DNA of 64,000 nt from Thermomicrobium sp. 4228-Ro (GTDB lineage: Bacteria > Chloroflexota > Chloroflexia > Thermomicrobiales > Thermomicrobiaceae): positions 186,001-250,000 of the forward strand of contig NZ_JAPFQM010000001.1 of the NCBI RefSeq assembly GCF_026241205.1. The letters are read 5' to 3'. Shown one piece after another: positions 9,663 to 17,309 of the stretch. Numbering within the stretch: the first letter of the stretch is position 1; the number at the start of each line of letters is the position of its first letter. The translations under genes were made by a program, and so were the position numbers. The notes under the pieces are model-generated. The model did not search any database. It was not told where the DNA came from and was given only the letters and a program-made list of their open reading frames with translations.

Positions 9663-10090
9663 TCCTCGCATGCTCCCATCGACCTTCCGGGACAATACCT
9701 GCTACCGTCGTCTACCGAGCGGGGGACAACCGCCGCGGTGCAGCACAGAACTCGCGGACTAGGAGACGGCGTTCACTGCCGATCGTATTCTGCGTATAAG
9801 GATCGTTATACGCAGAATACGCGACGAGCGCCATCGCGGTTACGCACCTTCGTTGTTGTGGCTGCTCCGCGTTCTTTCGGTAGATTCGAAGCCGGTGTCG
9901 GCGGCGACCGAGCGCGAACGGACGGCACCCGGCAGAACGTGCTGCTGAACGACCATCTCGCACTGCTGGAGTTGTGTTTCGCCCCTGGACGTGCCCCGCT
10001 TGTCGCGTGTCGCGCCGGTGCGTTACGCTGCAACGCGGCATCGAAGGCGCCACAGCACGTGCGTTCGGTGTGCGTAGCGAGGGAAACTGA
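9663..10090. other. 428-bp gene-free interval between nfi and pgeF
   Basis: No open frame here has a recognisable product. The frames that cross it are short, Arg/Cys-rich and lack a credible ribosome site. Its only clear structure is the 38-bp palindrome at 9784-9821. The right part ends with GAGGGAAACTG just before the pgeF ATG, which may serve as the ribosome site. No convincing consensus promoter was seen. Confidence 0.6.
9784..9821. repeat. Perfect 16-bp inverted repeat with 6-bp centre, dif-like
   Basis: Left arm 9784-9799 and right arm 9806-9821 are exact reverse complements around the 6-bp centre GGATCG. The inner 28 bp fit the Xer/dif layout of 11-bp arm, 6-bp centre, 11-bp arm. Each half reads TTATACGCAGA outward from the centre, one base off the E. 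coli XerC half-site TTATGCGCA over nine positions. There is no T-tract, so it is a poor intrinsic terminator. It could be the chromosomal dif site, another tyrosine-recombinase site, or an operator for a dimeric regulator. Confidence 0.55.
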
Positions 10091-10888
10091 ATGTCGGCGA
10101 TTCCGTATCGCAGTCGAGTGCTGAGCCAGCTCGGTATTCCTCACGGATTTACACGACGGGATCTCCAGCTTCCCGCCGCCGGCGCCACGAGCTGGAACAT
10201 CGGTTACGAGCTCGCGCTCCAGAATCGCCGGATTTGGTGGGCGCGCCTTAGAATTCCGCTCTCAGCGACGGTCTTCCCGTATCAGGTTCATGGCGATCGC
10301 GTCGCACTTGTGACGAGAGCAGACGCTGGCTGTGGCGCCGAGGTGCCGGAGACCGCGATTCCGGACACCGATGCCTTGATCGCCTGCGAGCCAGGGTTGG
10401 CAGTAGCTGTTCAGTGCGCCGATTGCGTCCCCATGCTCGTCTATGCCCCGGATCTTCCTGCGGTCGCTGCGATTCACGCCGGATGGCGAGGGACCGTACG
10501 GTCGATCGCCGCCCGCGTCGTCACGCTTCTCGGCGAACTCGGCCAGCGTTCGCAGCGGTTATCGGTCGTGTTCGGTCCTTCTATCGGGCCCTGTTGCTAC
10601 GAGGTCGGAGAAGAGGTCATCGACGCCTGGCTCAGCATCGCACCGGGAGACCCACCCGGGGCACTCGTCCGATACGGAAGCAGCGTCCATTTCGATCTGT
10701 GGACTGCGAACCGATATCTTCTTGAACGCCTCGGTGTTCCGAGCAATCGCATCGAAGTAGCCGGTGTCTGCACGCGTTGTCGTGCATCGGAGTGGTTTTC
10801 GTATCGCGCCCACGGGCCGCGGACCGGTGCCCAAGCGGCAGTCATCGCGCTCCCGAAGGAGGCGACCGAGGACGATGCTGACGAGTGA
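10091..10888 (+). CDS. pgeF: PgeF / YfiH-type laccase-domain protein
   Basis: Family of zinc/copper-binding 'polyphenol oxidase' proteins; E. coli PgeF (YfiH) edits mis-incorporated L-Ser in peptidoglycan precursors, and eukaryotic homologues are purine nucleoside phosphorylases. The 265-aa protein carries the family metal ligands H67 (QVHGD), C112 (QCADCVP) and H129 (HAGWRGT), plus the GPSIGPCCYEVG signature at 162-173. It overlaps yggS by 14 nt, a common neighbour in Gram-positives and Chloroflexota. The exact substrate here is unproven. Confidence 0.9.
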   Translation: MSAIPYRSRVLSQLGIPHGFTRRDLQLPAAGATSWNIGYELALQNRRIWWARLRIPLSATVFPYQVHGDRVALVTRADAGCGAEVPETAIPDTDALIACEPGLAVAVQCADCVPMLVYAPDLPAVAAIHAGWRGTVRSIAARVVTLLGELGQRSQRLSVVFGPSIGPCCYEVGEEVIDAWLSIAPGDPPGALVRYGSSVHFDLWTANRYLLERLGVPSNRIEVAGVCTRCRASEWFSYRAHGPRTGAQAAVIALPKEATEDDADE

Positions 10889-11594
10889 GGAACTGGCAAC
10901 GAGGATCGCACGAGTGCAACAGGTGATCACGGAAGCAGCCGAACGAGCAGGTCGCGACCCGAGGGCCGTCCGTATCGTTGCGGTGACCAAAGGTGTCGAG
11001 CGAGCGCTGGTGGACCTCGCATATCAGCTGGGACTACGGATCTTCGGCGAGAATCGCGTCCAAGAGGCCGCACAGAAGTTCGGAGAGACACCGTTGCCCG
11101 AAGATGCGGAACTGCATTTGATCGGCCACCTCCAGACGAACAAGGCTCGGTCGGCAGTCCGTCTGTTCTCGATGATTCATTCCGTCGATCGCATCCCGCT
11201 CGTTCTTGAACTGGAGCGCCGAAGCGAGCGCCTGAACCAGCGGGTTCCGGTGCTGATTCAGATCAATGTCGCTCGAGAACCGCAAAAGCACGGCTGTGCT
11301 CCCGAGGAGGCGCCGTCCCTCGTGCAGGCTATCCTTGCTGCACCGCAGTTGGAACTCCGCGGCTTGATGACGATCGCTCCGCTCACCTCCCATGACGAAG
11401 ACATTCGACAGGTCTTCCGCATGCTGCGTCTGTTACGAGACGACCTGGAGCAACGGTTCGGCATCCCCTTACCCGAACTCTCCATGGGTATGACGAACGA
11501 CTTCCCGATCGCTGTGGAAGAGGGAGCAACGCTGGTGCGGATCGGTCGAGCATTGTTCGGAGAACGCCAAGATGGAGATCGTCTCGTTCGGTAG
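10875..11594 (+). CDS. yggS: YggS-family PLP homeostasis protein
   Basis: A 239-aa single-domain, fold-type III PLP-binding protein (PLPBP/YggS) thought to buffer pyridoxal phosphate rather than catalyse. Visible features are the PLP lysine K39 in IVAVTKGV, FGENRVQEA, HLIGHLQTNK, HSVDR and the phosphate-binding SMGMTNDFPIAVEEGAT. The ATG at 10875 was chosen because it begins the conserved LTSEELATRI helix and overlaps pgeF by 14 nt. Its 3' end overlaps the next gene by 23 nt. Confidence 0.94.
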   Translation: MLTSEELATRIARVQQVITEAAERAGRDPRAVRIVAVTKGVERALVDLAYQLGLRIFGENRVQEAAQKFGETPLPEDAELHLIGHLQTNKARSAVRLFSMIHSVDRIPLVLELERRSERLNQRVPVLIQINVAREPQKHGCAPEEAPSLVQAILAAPQLELRGLMTIAPLTSHDEDIRQVFRMLRLLRDDLEQRFGIPLPELSMGMTNDFPIAVEEGATLVRIGRALFGERQDGDRLVR

Positions 11595-12345
11595 CAGCAG
11601 CCGTGGAAATGCGTTTCTCTTTCGAACCGCTCGAACCGCTGTTCTGGTGGATGCTGGTTTTTCTCCGCGATTTCTCCGCGACTGCCTGCTGCAGTGCGGT
11701 ATCGCTGATCATGAGCTTTCCGCGATTCTCGTGACGCATGAGCATGTTGACCACATCCGGGGACTTTCCGGATTGCTCAGCTGGCATTCCTGTCCCGTGC
11801 TCGCGACAACCGGTACACTACGAGCGCTCCAGCTGGACAGTGTCAAACGCATCGTGCTACGACAAGAGGAATGGATCGAAATCGGCGATCTCGCGTTCCA
11901 GGCGATTCCGGTACCCCATGACGCGAACGAGCCGATTGGGCTTCGCATCGCTACGAGCGGCGCCGACGTGGCCTTTTTCACCGATCTCGGGACTCTGACG
12001 CTGGAAGTACGCGAAGCTCTTCAGCGAGCGACGTTCGCGATCGTCGAAGCGAACCATGACCGTCATCTGCTCGAGCACGGTCCCTACCCACCTTGGCTCA
12101 AGCGCCGGATTGCCTCCCGTCATGGACATCTGAGTAACGACGAGGCAGCCGCCGCTGCCTGCCTGTGCGGTTCCCAACTCCAGGGACTTTGGCTCGCCCA
12201 TCTCTCCGAAGAGAACAACCGACCGGAACTCGCGCTCGCCTGCGTACGGAGCCGCTTATTCCCGCACCATGACTTGCCCGTCACGGTCCTGCCAGCACGC
12301 GGCTTCCGCCGGTGGTCGCTGGAAAACGCTGCAACTGTGGAATGA
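11572..12345 (+). CDS. MBL-fold metallohydrolase, YycJ/WalJ-like
   Basis: A 257-aa metallo-beta-lactamase-fold protein. It starts MEIVSFGSSSRGNAFLF, typical of the YycJ/WalJ group, has the metal motif THEHVDHIRGL (H56, H58, D60, H61), and later PHDANEPIGLRI, FTDLG and EANHD. Members are predicted 5'-exonuclease-like or phosphodiesterase enzymes linked to cell-wall/DNA-damage phenotypes in Firmicutes. No WalRK two-component genes are nearby, so only the family is assigned. It closes the pgeF-yggS-MBL run. Confidence 0.85.
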   Translation: MEIVSFGSSSRGNAFLFRTARTAVLVDAGFSPRFLRDCLLQCGIADHELSAILVTHEHVDHIRGLSGLLSWHSCPVLATTGTLRALQLDSVKRIVLRQEEWIEIGDLAFQAIPVPHDANEPIGLRIATSGADVAFFTDLGTLTLEVREALQRATFAIVEANHDRHLLEHGPYPPWLKRRIASRHGHLSNDEAAAAACLCGSQLQGLWLAHLSEENNRPELALACVRSRLFPHHDLPVTVLPARGFRRWSLENAATVE

Positions 12346-12380
12346 GTGCTCACCGACAGTCGAGCAGTTATCGTAAGGGT

Positions 12381-12401
12381 AGTGTGCCTGCTTGGCACAC
12401 T
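12381..12401. terminator. Small hairpin after the MBL gene
   Basis: AGTGTGCC (12381-12388) and GGCACACT (12394-12401) form an 8-bp perfect stem with a 5-nt loop, 36 nt after the MBL-hydrolase stop. No T-run follows, so termination activity is uncertain. Confidence 0.35.
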
Positions 12402-12446
12402 CGGGAGCGAGAAAGGGTCGCGCAGTCGTCCAGTGCGCAGCATCTA

Positions 12447-12475
12447 TTGACGATGACGAGCGGTCTCCGTACAAT
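12447..12475 (+). promoter_or_regulatory. Consensus promoter of the HTH gene
   Basis: TTGACG (12447-12452) and TACAAT (12470-12475) are spaced by 17 nt. Transcription would start near 12482, about 40 nt before the GTG start of the HTH-protein gene, whose AGAGGAGG lies 4 nt upstream of the GTG. Confidence 0.75.
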
Positions 12476-12520
12476 GGGTACGTACACCGGTAGTCCGTTC
12501 GTAGGGCGAGAGGAGGCCCC

Positions 12521-13060
12521 GTGGACTCCCAGACACTGGATTACCAGCGGGTCATCGACGAGGCGCTCCGACTCCTCTATTCTCACCATTATCGGCTCAT
12601 GTCGCGCCTCCTACCCCGCGCGGTGGAACAGGTGCAGATGAGTGATGAAGAACTCATGGCCGAGCTGCGTGCGAGCCCGCTCGGACGGGTGCTGCAGCGT
12701 CTGGCTGCCGTCGCGCAAGGGAAATTGAGCGAGCGACGAGAGCGTATCCTCGAGAACATCGAGTTGGTCCTGCAGCTCTTGTTCTGGGCCCCCGGTGCTG
12801 AAGACTACTCGGTGCCACGAAGCTTTTGGGAAAGCGAACTCGGACGGCTCCTGTCTCAAGCGAAGTACCGCGCGTACGAGCCGAGCGAGCTCGTGAGCAT
12901 CGGTAAAGCTGCGCAGGATCTCGGTGTCACACGCCCGACGATCTACCGGTGGATGGATGAGCGGAAACTCGAATACGTCCGAGACGAGCACTCTGGTCGG
13001 ACGTTCATCATCCGGCGCGACGTGGAAGCACTTCGGCAACAACTGCAGCAATCAGCTTGA
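12521..13060 (+). CDS. Excisionase/MerR-type helix-turn-helix protein with unknown N-terminal domain
   Basis: A 179-aa protein. Residues about 125-172 form an HTH_17 (excisionase-like, MerR-fold) domain: SIGKAAQDLGVTRPTIYRWM followed by a wing with SGRTFIIRRDVEAL. The first 115 residues are helical and charged, and match no family I recognise. GTG start at 12521 with a strong AGAGGAGG. It has its own consensus promoter and stands alone, convergent with the CBS gene. Not linked to any integrase or phage gene, so it is more likely a chromosomal regulator than a recombination directionality factor. Confidence 0.8.
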   Translation: MDSQTLDYQRVIDEALRLLYSHHYRLMSRLLPRAVEQVQMSDEELMAELRASPLGRVLQRLAAVAQGKLSERRERILENIELVLQLLFWAPGAEDYSVPRSFWESELGRLLSQAKYRAYEPSELVSIGKAAQDLGVTRPTIYRWMDERKLEYVRDEHSGRTFIIRRDVEALRQQLQQSA

Positions 13061-13071
13061 TCGGTGCTCCG

Positions 13072-13578
13072 TCACTCATCCGAGCGACTGGCGAGGAGCT
13101 TGGGAAGTTCCCCACGCTCCTCGAGCGTCATGAGCCAGATGAGATCGGATCGCGACACGATACCGATCAACCGACCTTCCTCGTCCACCACCGGCACTGG
13201 GTTGACACGGCGACGGTACATGAGGGTCGCGAGCGCTTCGATCGTCTCGTCCGGACCGATCGTGATCGCTGGCGAGGACATGATCTCCGCCGCCGTCGTC
13301 GCGAGGATCTTCCTGAGCTGCGTCTCGTCCCCGGTACCCGGAAGTTTGAAGAACGCGTCCAGGAATGGAACGTACAGCGGCGCGTTGAAGCTGGCTTCCC
13401 GCGCGATCAAGTCGAATTCCGTCACGATACCGACCACCCGTCGATCGGTATCGATCACCGGCACACCAGAAATCGCATGCTCCCACATCAGTCGGGCAAT
13501 TTCGCCCACAGAGGTCGTCGGACTGATCGCGACGACATCGCGTGTCATGAGCGCCCGGACCCGCAACTCCTCAGCCAT
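13072..13578 (-). CDS. CBS-domain pair protein
   Basis: A 168-aa protein made of two CBS domains: one with ALMTRDVVAISPTTSVGEIARLM and one with IMSSPAITIGPDETIEALATLM. Tandem CBS pairs bind adenosyl nucleotides and act as energy sensors; the partner is unknown. The ATG at 13578 (AAGGA 8 nt upstream) is preferred over an upstream TTG. It is the last gene of the tgt-acyP-ugd-acpS-nnr run and ends 11 nt from the convergent HTH gene. Confidence 0.85.
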   Translation of the reverse strand: MAEELRVRALMTRDVVAISPTTSVGEIARLMWEHAISGVPVIDTDRRVVGIVTEFDLIAREASFNAPLYVPFLDAFFKLPGTGDETQLRKILATTAAEIMSSPAITIGPDETIEALATLMYRRRVNPVPVVDEEGRLIGIVSRSDLIWLMTLEERGELPKLLASRSDE

Positions 13579-13626
13579 CACTCGTATCCTTCGCCTTCGA
13601 TTTTCCGTCAACTGATCGAACTCCTT

Positions 13627-15279
13627 CTACCAGTCGCGACTGACGAACCGTTCCGGCGACCACCGCGGGTCGTACAGGGCACGGAGCACCGCGGGCAGCG
13701 CCTCGATGATATCGGAAGCGGCCAATGATAGGGTGCCGCGCTGGCCAATCGCTGCCATCGCGGCACGATTGGCGATGTACAAACCTGCCGCACCTGCAGC
13801 GAACGGTGGCAGACCTTGTGCAGCCAGGCCAGCGATGATCCCTGCCAAGACGTCACCAGTTCCGGCAGTCGCCAGCCCGGCGTGCGCTTGGGGCGCGACG
13901 AGCACCGTCCCCTCGGGAGTCGCGAGTGCCGCATGCCCCGTCTTCACGACGACATGCTGCCGGAACCGTCGTGCAGCTTCGACTGCCGCGTGCCAGGGAT
14001 CACGCAAGACGTCCTCTACCTCGACGTGTAAGAGGCGCGCGAGTTCACCAGGATGAGGGGTGAGGATCAGCCTCGCATCCTGAAGCTCCTCGTGCCACGG
14101 ACTCAGCTTCGCGAGCCAATTCAAACCGTCAGCATCGATGACGGCATAGCCAGTGAACCGGGTCGACGAGCTATCCGAAACGCGCGATGTGGTCTCCGGC
14201 GTGAAACCGAGTGCACCGCGCCGTTGCCGTCCGATACCGAGGAGCGCCCGGACGAGTTCCTCGGCTGGCTTGTCCTGTCCCAGACCCGGCCCGACAAGAA
14301 GGACACGATACCGCGGCAAGACCTCGCGTACCAGTTCAGCCCACCGGTGTCCGGCACCGACGTCACCATCCGGTGCTGGAACGAACGTCACTTCGGTGAG
14401 CGCTGCCGCGATCGCTGGCACGAGCGATCGCGGCACCGCGAGCGTCACGAGGCCTGCTCCAGCTCGCAGCGCAGCCGCGGCAGAAAGCCGCGGGGCCCCA
14501 TAGTACCCCGGTGCACCCCCCACGATCAGCACGGCCCCAACGGACCACTTGTGCGCGTCCGCTTCGCGACGGGGCAGCCACTCGCGGACATCTTCTTCCT
14601 GTATCAGGCCGATGCTTCCCTCGGGTACCTCGGGACGCGGCAACCCGATGTCCACAAGCTCGATCATTCCAGTGAAGCGCAGCGCTGGGGCCCGGTAGGC
14701 CCCGATTTTCGGCAAGCCGATCATGACCGTGAGGTCGGCGCGGAAAGCACGTTCGTCGCTGTCTCCCGTATCGCTGTCGATACCCGACGGTACATCGACA
14801 GCGACGAGCTCGGCCCCCCGACGTCGTCGCTCGCGACACGCGGCTTCGAAGACTGCTGCAATTTCGTCCGGCAGAGGTGGCCGCCCACCGATACCGAAAA
14901 TCGCGTCGACGATGACATCCACCCTTCCGAGGATGGCGTCGAGATCGCTCGTGTCCACGAAACGACAACGGCGGAGCCCATCTTCGTCCACCGGCACCTC
15001 GCCGATCCCGGGTCGTCGCCACGTCCAGATCGAGCACTCCCAGCCATTCGCAGCGAGGTGGGCTGCAGCAACCAGGCCATCGCCCCCGTTCTTGCCTGGA
15101 CCAACGAGGAAGAGCACACGTCGCCCCGTCGCTGTACCCCCTTGGGACGCGGCGAGCCGCTCGATCGCCAACGCGATCTGCTGACCCGCGCGAGCCATGA
15201 GCTCGCCATACGACGCACCACGCCTGACGGCTTCCTCTTCTGCCCGCCGTACTTCTTCAACGGTGCACAGCCTGAGCAT
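13627..15279 (-). CDS. nnr: Bifunctional NAD(P)HX epimerase / ADP-dependent NAD(P)HX dehydratase
   Basis: Repairs hydrated NAD(P)H, which forms faster with heat. The 550-aa protein fuses an N-terminal YjeF_N epimerase (FLVGPGKNGGDGLVAAAHL, near residues 60-80) to a C-terminal ribokinase-like dehydratase (VGPGLGQD; TAGTGDVLAGIIAGLA with the catalytic Asp). ATG 15279 is favoured by AAAGGG 6 nt upstream; a GTG at 15300 would add seven residues and overlap the acpS stop. It sits downstream of acpS, a conserved pairing in many bacteria. Confidence 0.93.
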   Translation of the reverse strand: MLRLCTVEEVRRAEEEAVRRGASYGELMARAGQQIALAIERLAASQGGTATGRRVLFLVGPGKNGGDGLVAAAHLAANGWECSIWTWRRPGIGEVPVDEDGLRRCRFVDTSDLDAILGRVDVIVDAIFGIGGRPPLPDEIAAVFEAACRERRRRGAELVAVDVPSGIDSDTGDSDERAFRADLTVMIGLPKIGAYRAPALRFTGMIELVDIGLPRPEVPEGSIGLIQEEDVREWLPRREADAHKWSVGAVLIVGGAPGYYGAPRLSAAAALRAGAGLVTLAVPRSLVPAIAAALTEVTFVPAPDGDVGAGHRWAELVREVLPRYRVLLVGPGLGQDKPAEELVRALLGIGRQRRGALGFTPETTSRVSDSSSTRFTGYAVIDADGLNWLAKLSPWHEELQDARLILTPHPGELARLLHVEVEDVLRDPWHAAVEAARRFRQHVVVKTGHAALATPEGTVLVAPQAHAGLATAGTGDVLAGIIAGLAAQGLPPFAAGAAGLYIANRAAMAAIGQRGTLSLAASDIIEALPAVLRALYDPRWSPERFVSRDW

Positions 15280-15299
15280 CGCTGTCCCTTTCTCGAACA

Positions 15300-15716
15300 C
15301 TACGACGCAACAGGATCGAAATGCGCGATGACCACGGCAATCGCGAGATATCGAGAATGCGTGAGAGACACGGCAATGTGACGCAGACCGAGTCGATGCG
15401 CTCGTTCAGCCGCTGTGTCGTAGAGGCGAATCAACGGCTTGCCTCGGCGGTTCGGCAGCACTTCGATATCGCGCCAGCGTACTCCCCGGATGCCGGTACC
15501 GAGCGCCTTCATCACTGCCTCTTTGGCAGCGAAGCGGGCGGCGAGTTCCGGTAGACGCTCGGCGTAGCGCGTGCGCTCCGCTTCGGTGTAAATGCGACGG
15601 AGGAACCGCTCGCCGAATCGTTCCAGGGCTCTTTCGATACGCCAGATCTCGATCACATCGACCCCGACCTCGATCGTACCGGCCTTGTCCGGATCCCAGA
15701 TCGGTTCAATGACCAC
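15300..15716 (-). CDS. acpS: Holo-[acyl-carrier-protein] synthase
   Basis: Transfers 4'-phosphopantetheine from CoA to apo-ACP for fatty-acid synthesis. The family motifs VGVDVIEIWRIERAL and RFAAKEAVMKALGTGIRGVRW (metal Asp and Glu) are both present. GTG 15716 with GGGAG upstream gives 138 aa, close to the usual 120-130; another GTG at 15749 would give 149 aa. Its start overlaps the end of ugd by 11 nt. Gene order acpS-nnr is widespread. Confidence 0.93.
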   Translation of the reverse strand: MVIEPIWDPDKAGTIEVGVDVIEIWRIERALERFGERFLRRIYTEAERTRYAERLPELAARFAAKEAVMKALGTGIRGVRWRDIEVLPNRRGKPLIRLYDTAAERAHRLGLRHIAVSLTHSRYLAIAVVIAHFDPVAS

Positions 15717-17004
15717 GTCCGACTCCCACGTAAACGAATCCGAGCGCACGCACCTCGGCTGGCTCGTAAATATTGCGGCCGTCGAGGATGATCGGTGTCC
15801 GCATCAGGGAACGGACTCGACGAAGGTCGGCTTGCTTGAATTCGTTCCAGGGTGTCGCGATCAGCAGCGCATCCGCGCCTACGACAGCCGCGTATGGATC
15901 AGAAACATAGCGCGCATCCGGTACCTCACGCGCGGCATTGGCGAGAGCAGCCGGGTCGTATGCGGTCACGTTCGCACCGCGCTGCAACAGCATGCGTAAG
16001 ACATCCAGAGCAGGGGATTCCCGGACATCGTCCGTATCCTGCTTGAACGCGAGCCCCCACAAGGCGATAGGGCGACCGTGCAAGTCGCCGAGAAGGTCCT
16101 GAAGCTTGCGAACGAAGCGTCGCCGCTGATCCTGATTGATCTCCAGAACCGCATGGAGGAGCTGCGGGTGACAGCCGACCTCTTCGGCCATGTAGGCGAG
16201 CGCGCGGACGTCCTTCGGGAAGCAGCTTCCCCCGAAACCGAGACCCGCCTCCAGAAAGAGCGGACCGATCCGCGGGTCGTATCCCATTCCCTGTGCCACA
16301 ACCTTCACGTCGGCCCCAACCTGCTCGCAAATTTGCGCGATCTCGTTGATGAAGCTGATCCGTGTCGCGAGGATCGCATTGGAAGCGTACTTGATCATCT
16401 CGGCACTGCGCCGATCAGTGATGAGGATTGGTGCATTCAGAACGCGGTACAACTCAGCGACGCGCTCCGCCGCTTCCCGATCCTCCGCGCCGAGTACGAT
16501 GCGACTCGGATGGAACACATCGTAGACGGCCGAGCCCTCCCGGAGAAACTCCGGATTGCTCACCACTGCGAACGTCGCGTCCGGAGGCTTCACCTGCTCG
16601 ATGAGAGCCGAGACGAGGTCGCCGGAGCCGATCGGCATTGTGCTCTTGTTGACGATGATCGTGTGTCCACGGAGATGTTGCCCGATCGTCAGCGCAGCAG
16701 CACGTACTGCTCGCATGTCGGCATCCCCATCGACCGTGGACGGCGTCCCCACACAGATGAAGACGAATTCGGCCTCGGGGATGGCCTCGGCATAGTCGGT
16801 CGTGAAGTGCAACCGTCCAGCTTCCACATTCCGTCGAATGAGTTCGTTCAACCCCGGCTCGTAAATGGGTACGATGCCATCCCGAAGCTTGGCGACTTTG
16901 TCGGCATCGATATCCACGCCCCAGACACGGTTGCCCAAATCCGCGAACGCGCCACCGTAAACGAGCCCGACGTATCCGAGACCGACGATCGCGATCTGCG
17001 CCAC
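15706..17004 (-). CDS. ugd: UDP-glucose/GDP-mannose 6-dehydrogenase family
   Basis: A 432-aa NAD-dependent nucleotide-sugar dehydrogenase that oxidises UDP-glucose (or a related NDP-sugar) to the uronic acid, supplying surface polysaccharide precursors. N-terminal Rossmann motif GLGYVGLVYGGAF, SNPEFLREGSAV in the linker and the catalytic Cys in LGFGGSCFPKDVRALAYM are all seen; the C-terminal domain has ALWGLAFKQDTDDVRESPA. The sugar specificity cannot be read from motifs alone. It may feed the DUF2298/GT4/WecA-type glycan genes in this window. Confidence 0.92.
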   Translation of the reverse strand: MAQIAIVGLGYVGLVYGGAFADLGNRVWGVDIDADKVAKLRDGIVPIYEPGLNELIRRNVEAGRLHFTTDYAEAIPEAEFVFICVGTPSTVDGDADMRAVRAAALTIGQHLRGHTIIVNKSTMPIGSGDLVSALIEQVKPPDATFAVVSNPEFLREGSAVYDVFHPSRIVLGAEDREAAERVAELYRVLNAPILITDRRSAEMIKYASNAILATRISFINEIAQICEQVGADVKVVAQGMGYDPRIGPLFLEAGLGFGGSCFPKDVRALAYMAEEVGCHPQLLHAVLEINQDQRRRFVRKLQDLLGDLHGRPIALWGLAFKQDTDDVRESPALDVLRMLLQRGANVTAYDPAALANAAREVPDARYVSDPYAAVVGADALLIATPWNEFKQADLRRVRSLMRTPIILDGRNIYEPAEVRALGFVYVGVGRGH

Positions 17005-17024
17005 AGTTTCCCCTTCTCCTAACC

Positions 17025-17309
17025 TCAGCGTCGAATGACGAACTCGTCATACTGACCAGTTGGGTCGACCCACGTGCAGTCGGCGCGTTCGACCCACGCT
17101 CCAGGCGGTCCGACACGGACCCGCTCGACGAGCCGTTCGAGTGCGGCACGCGGCCCCTCGGCCCAGAGTTCCACCGAACGTCCATCTGGCCGGTTCCGTA
17201 CCCAGCCGACCAGACCGAGGTGTTCGGCCTCGTCGACCACGAAGAAGCGAAAGCCGACGCCCTGGACGCGGCCGTAGACCACACAATGCACCGCAGCCCG
17301 CTCGCTCAT
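17025..17309 (-). CDS. acyP: Acylphosphatase
   Basis: A 94-aa protein with the acylphosphatase signature VYGRVQGVGFRFFV (phosphate-binding Arg) and GWVRNRPDGRSVELWAEG (catalytic Asn). Hydrolyses carboxyl-phosphate bonds such as acetyl phosphate. The ATG overlaps the tgt stop as ATGA (17306-17309), so translation is coupled. Confidence 0.94.
   Translation of the reverse strand: MSERAAVHCVVYGRVQGVGFRFFVVDEAEHLGLVGWVRNRPDGRSVELWAEGPRAALERLVERVRVGPPGAWVERADCTWVDPTGQYDEFVIRR

Noticed and set aside
9784-9821. Palindrome read as an intrinsic terminator of nfi
   Set aside because: The stem is A+T-rich on the loop side, is not followed by a T-run, and lies 120 nt after nfi. Xer-type geometry fits better.
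9738-10124. Overlapping frames of 113-128 codons around the dif-like palindrome
   Set aside because: They read through the palindrome on both strands, are rich in Arg/Cys/Ala, and lack ribosome sites and family similarity.
14053-15381. A 442-codon plus-strand frame opposite the NAD(P)HX repair gene and acpS
   Set aside because: Composition is Arg/Asp/Ser-rich without a fold signature, as expected for an antisense shadow of a G+C-rich gene.
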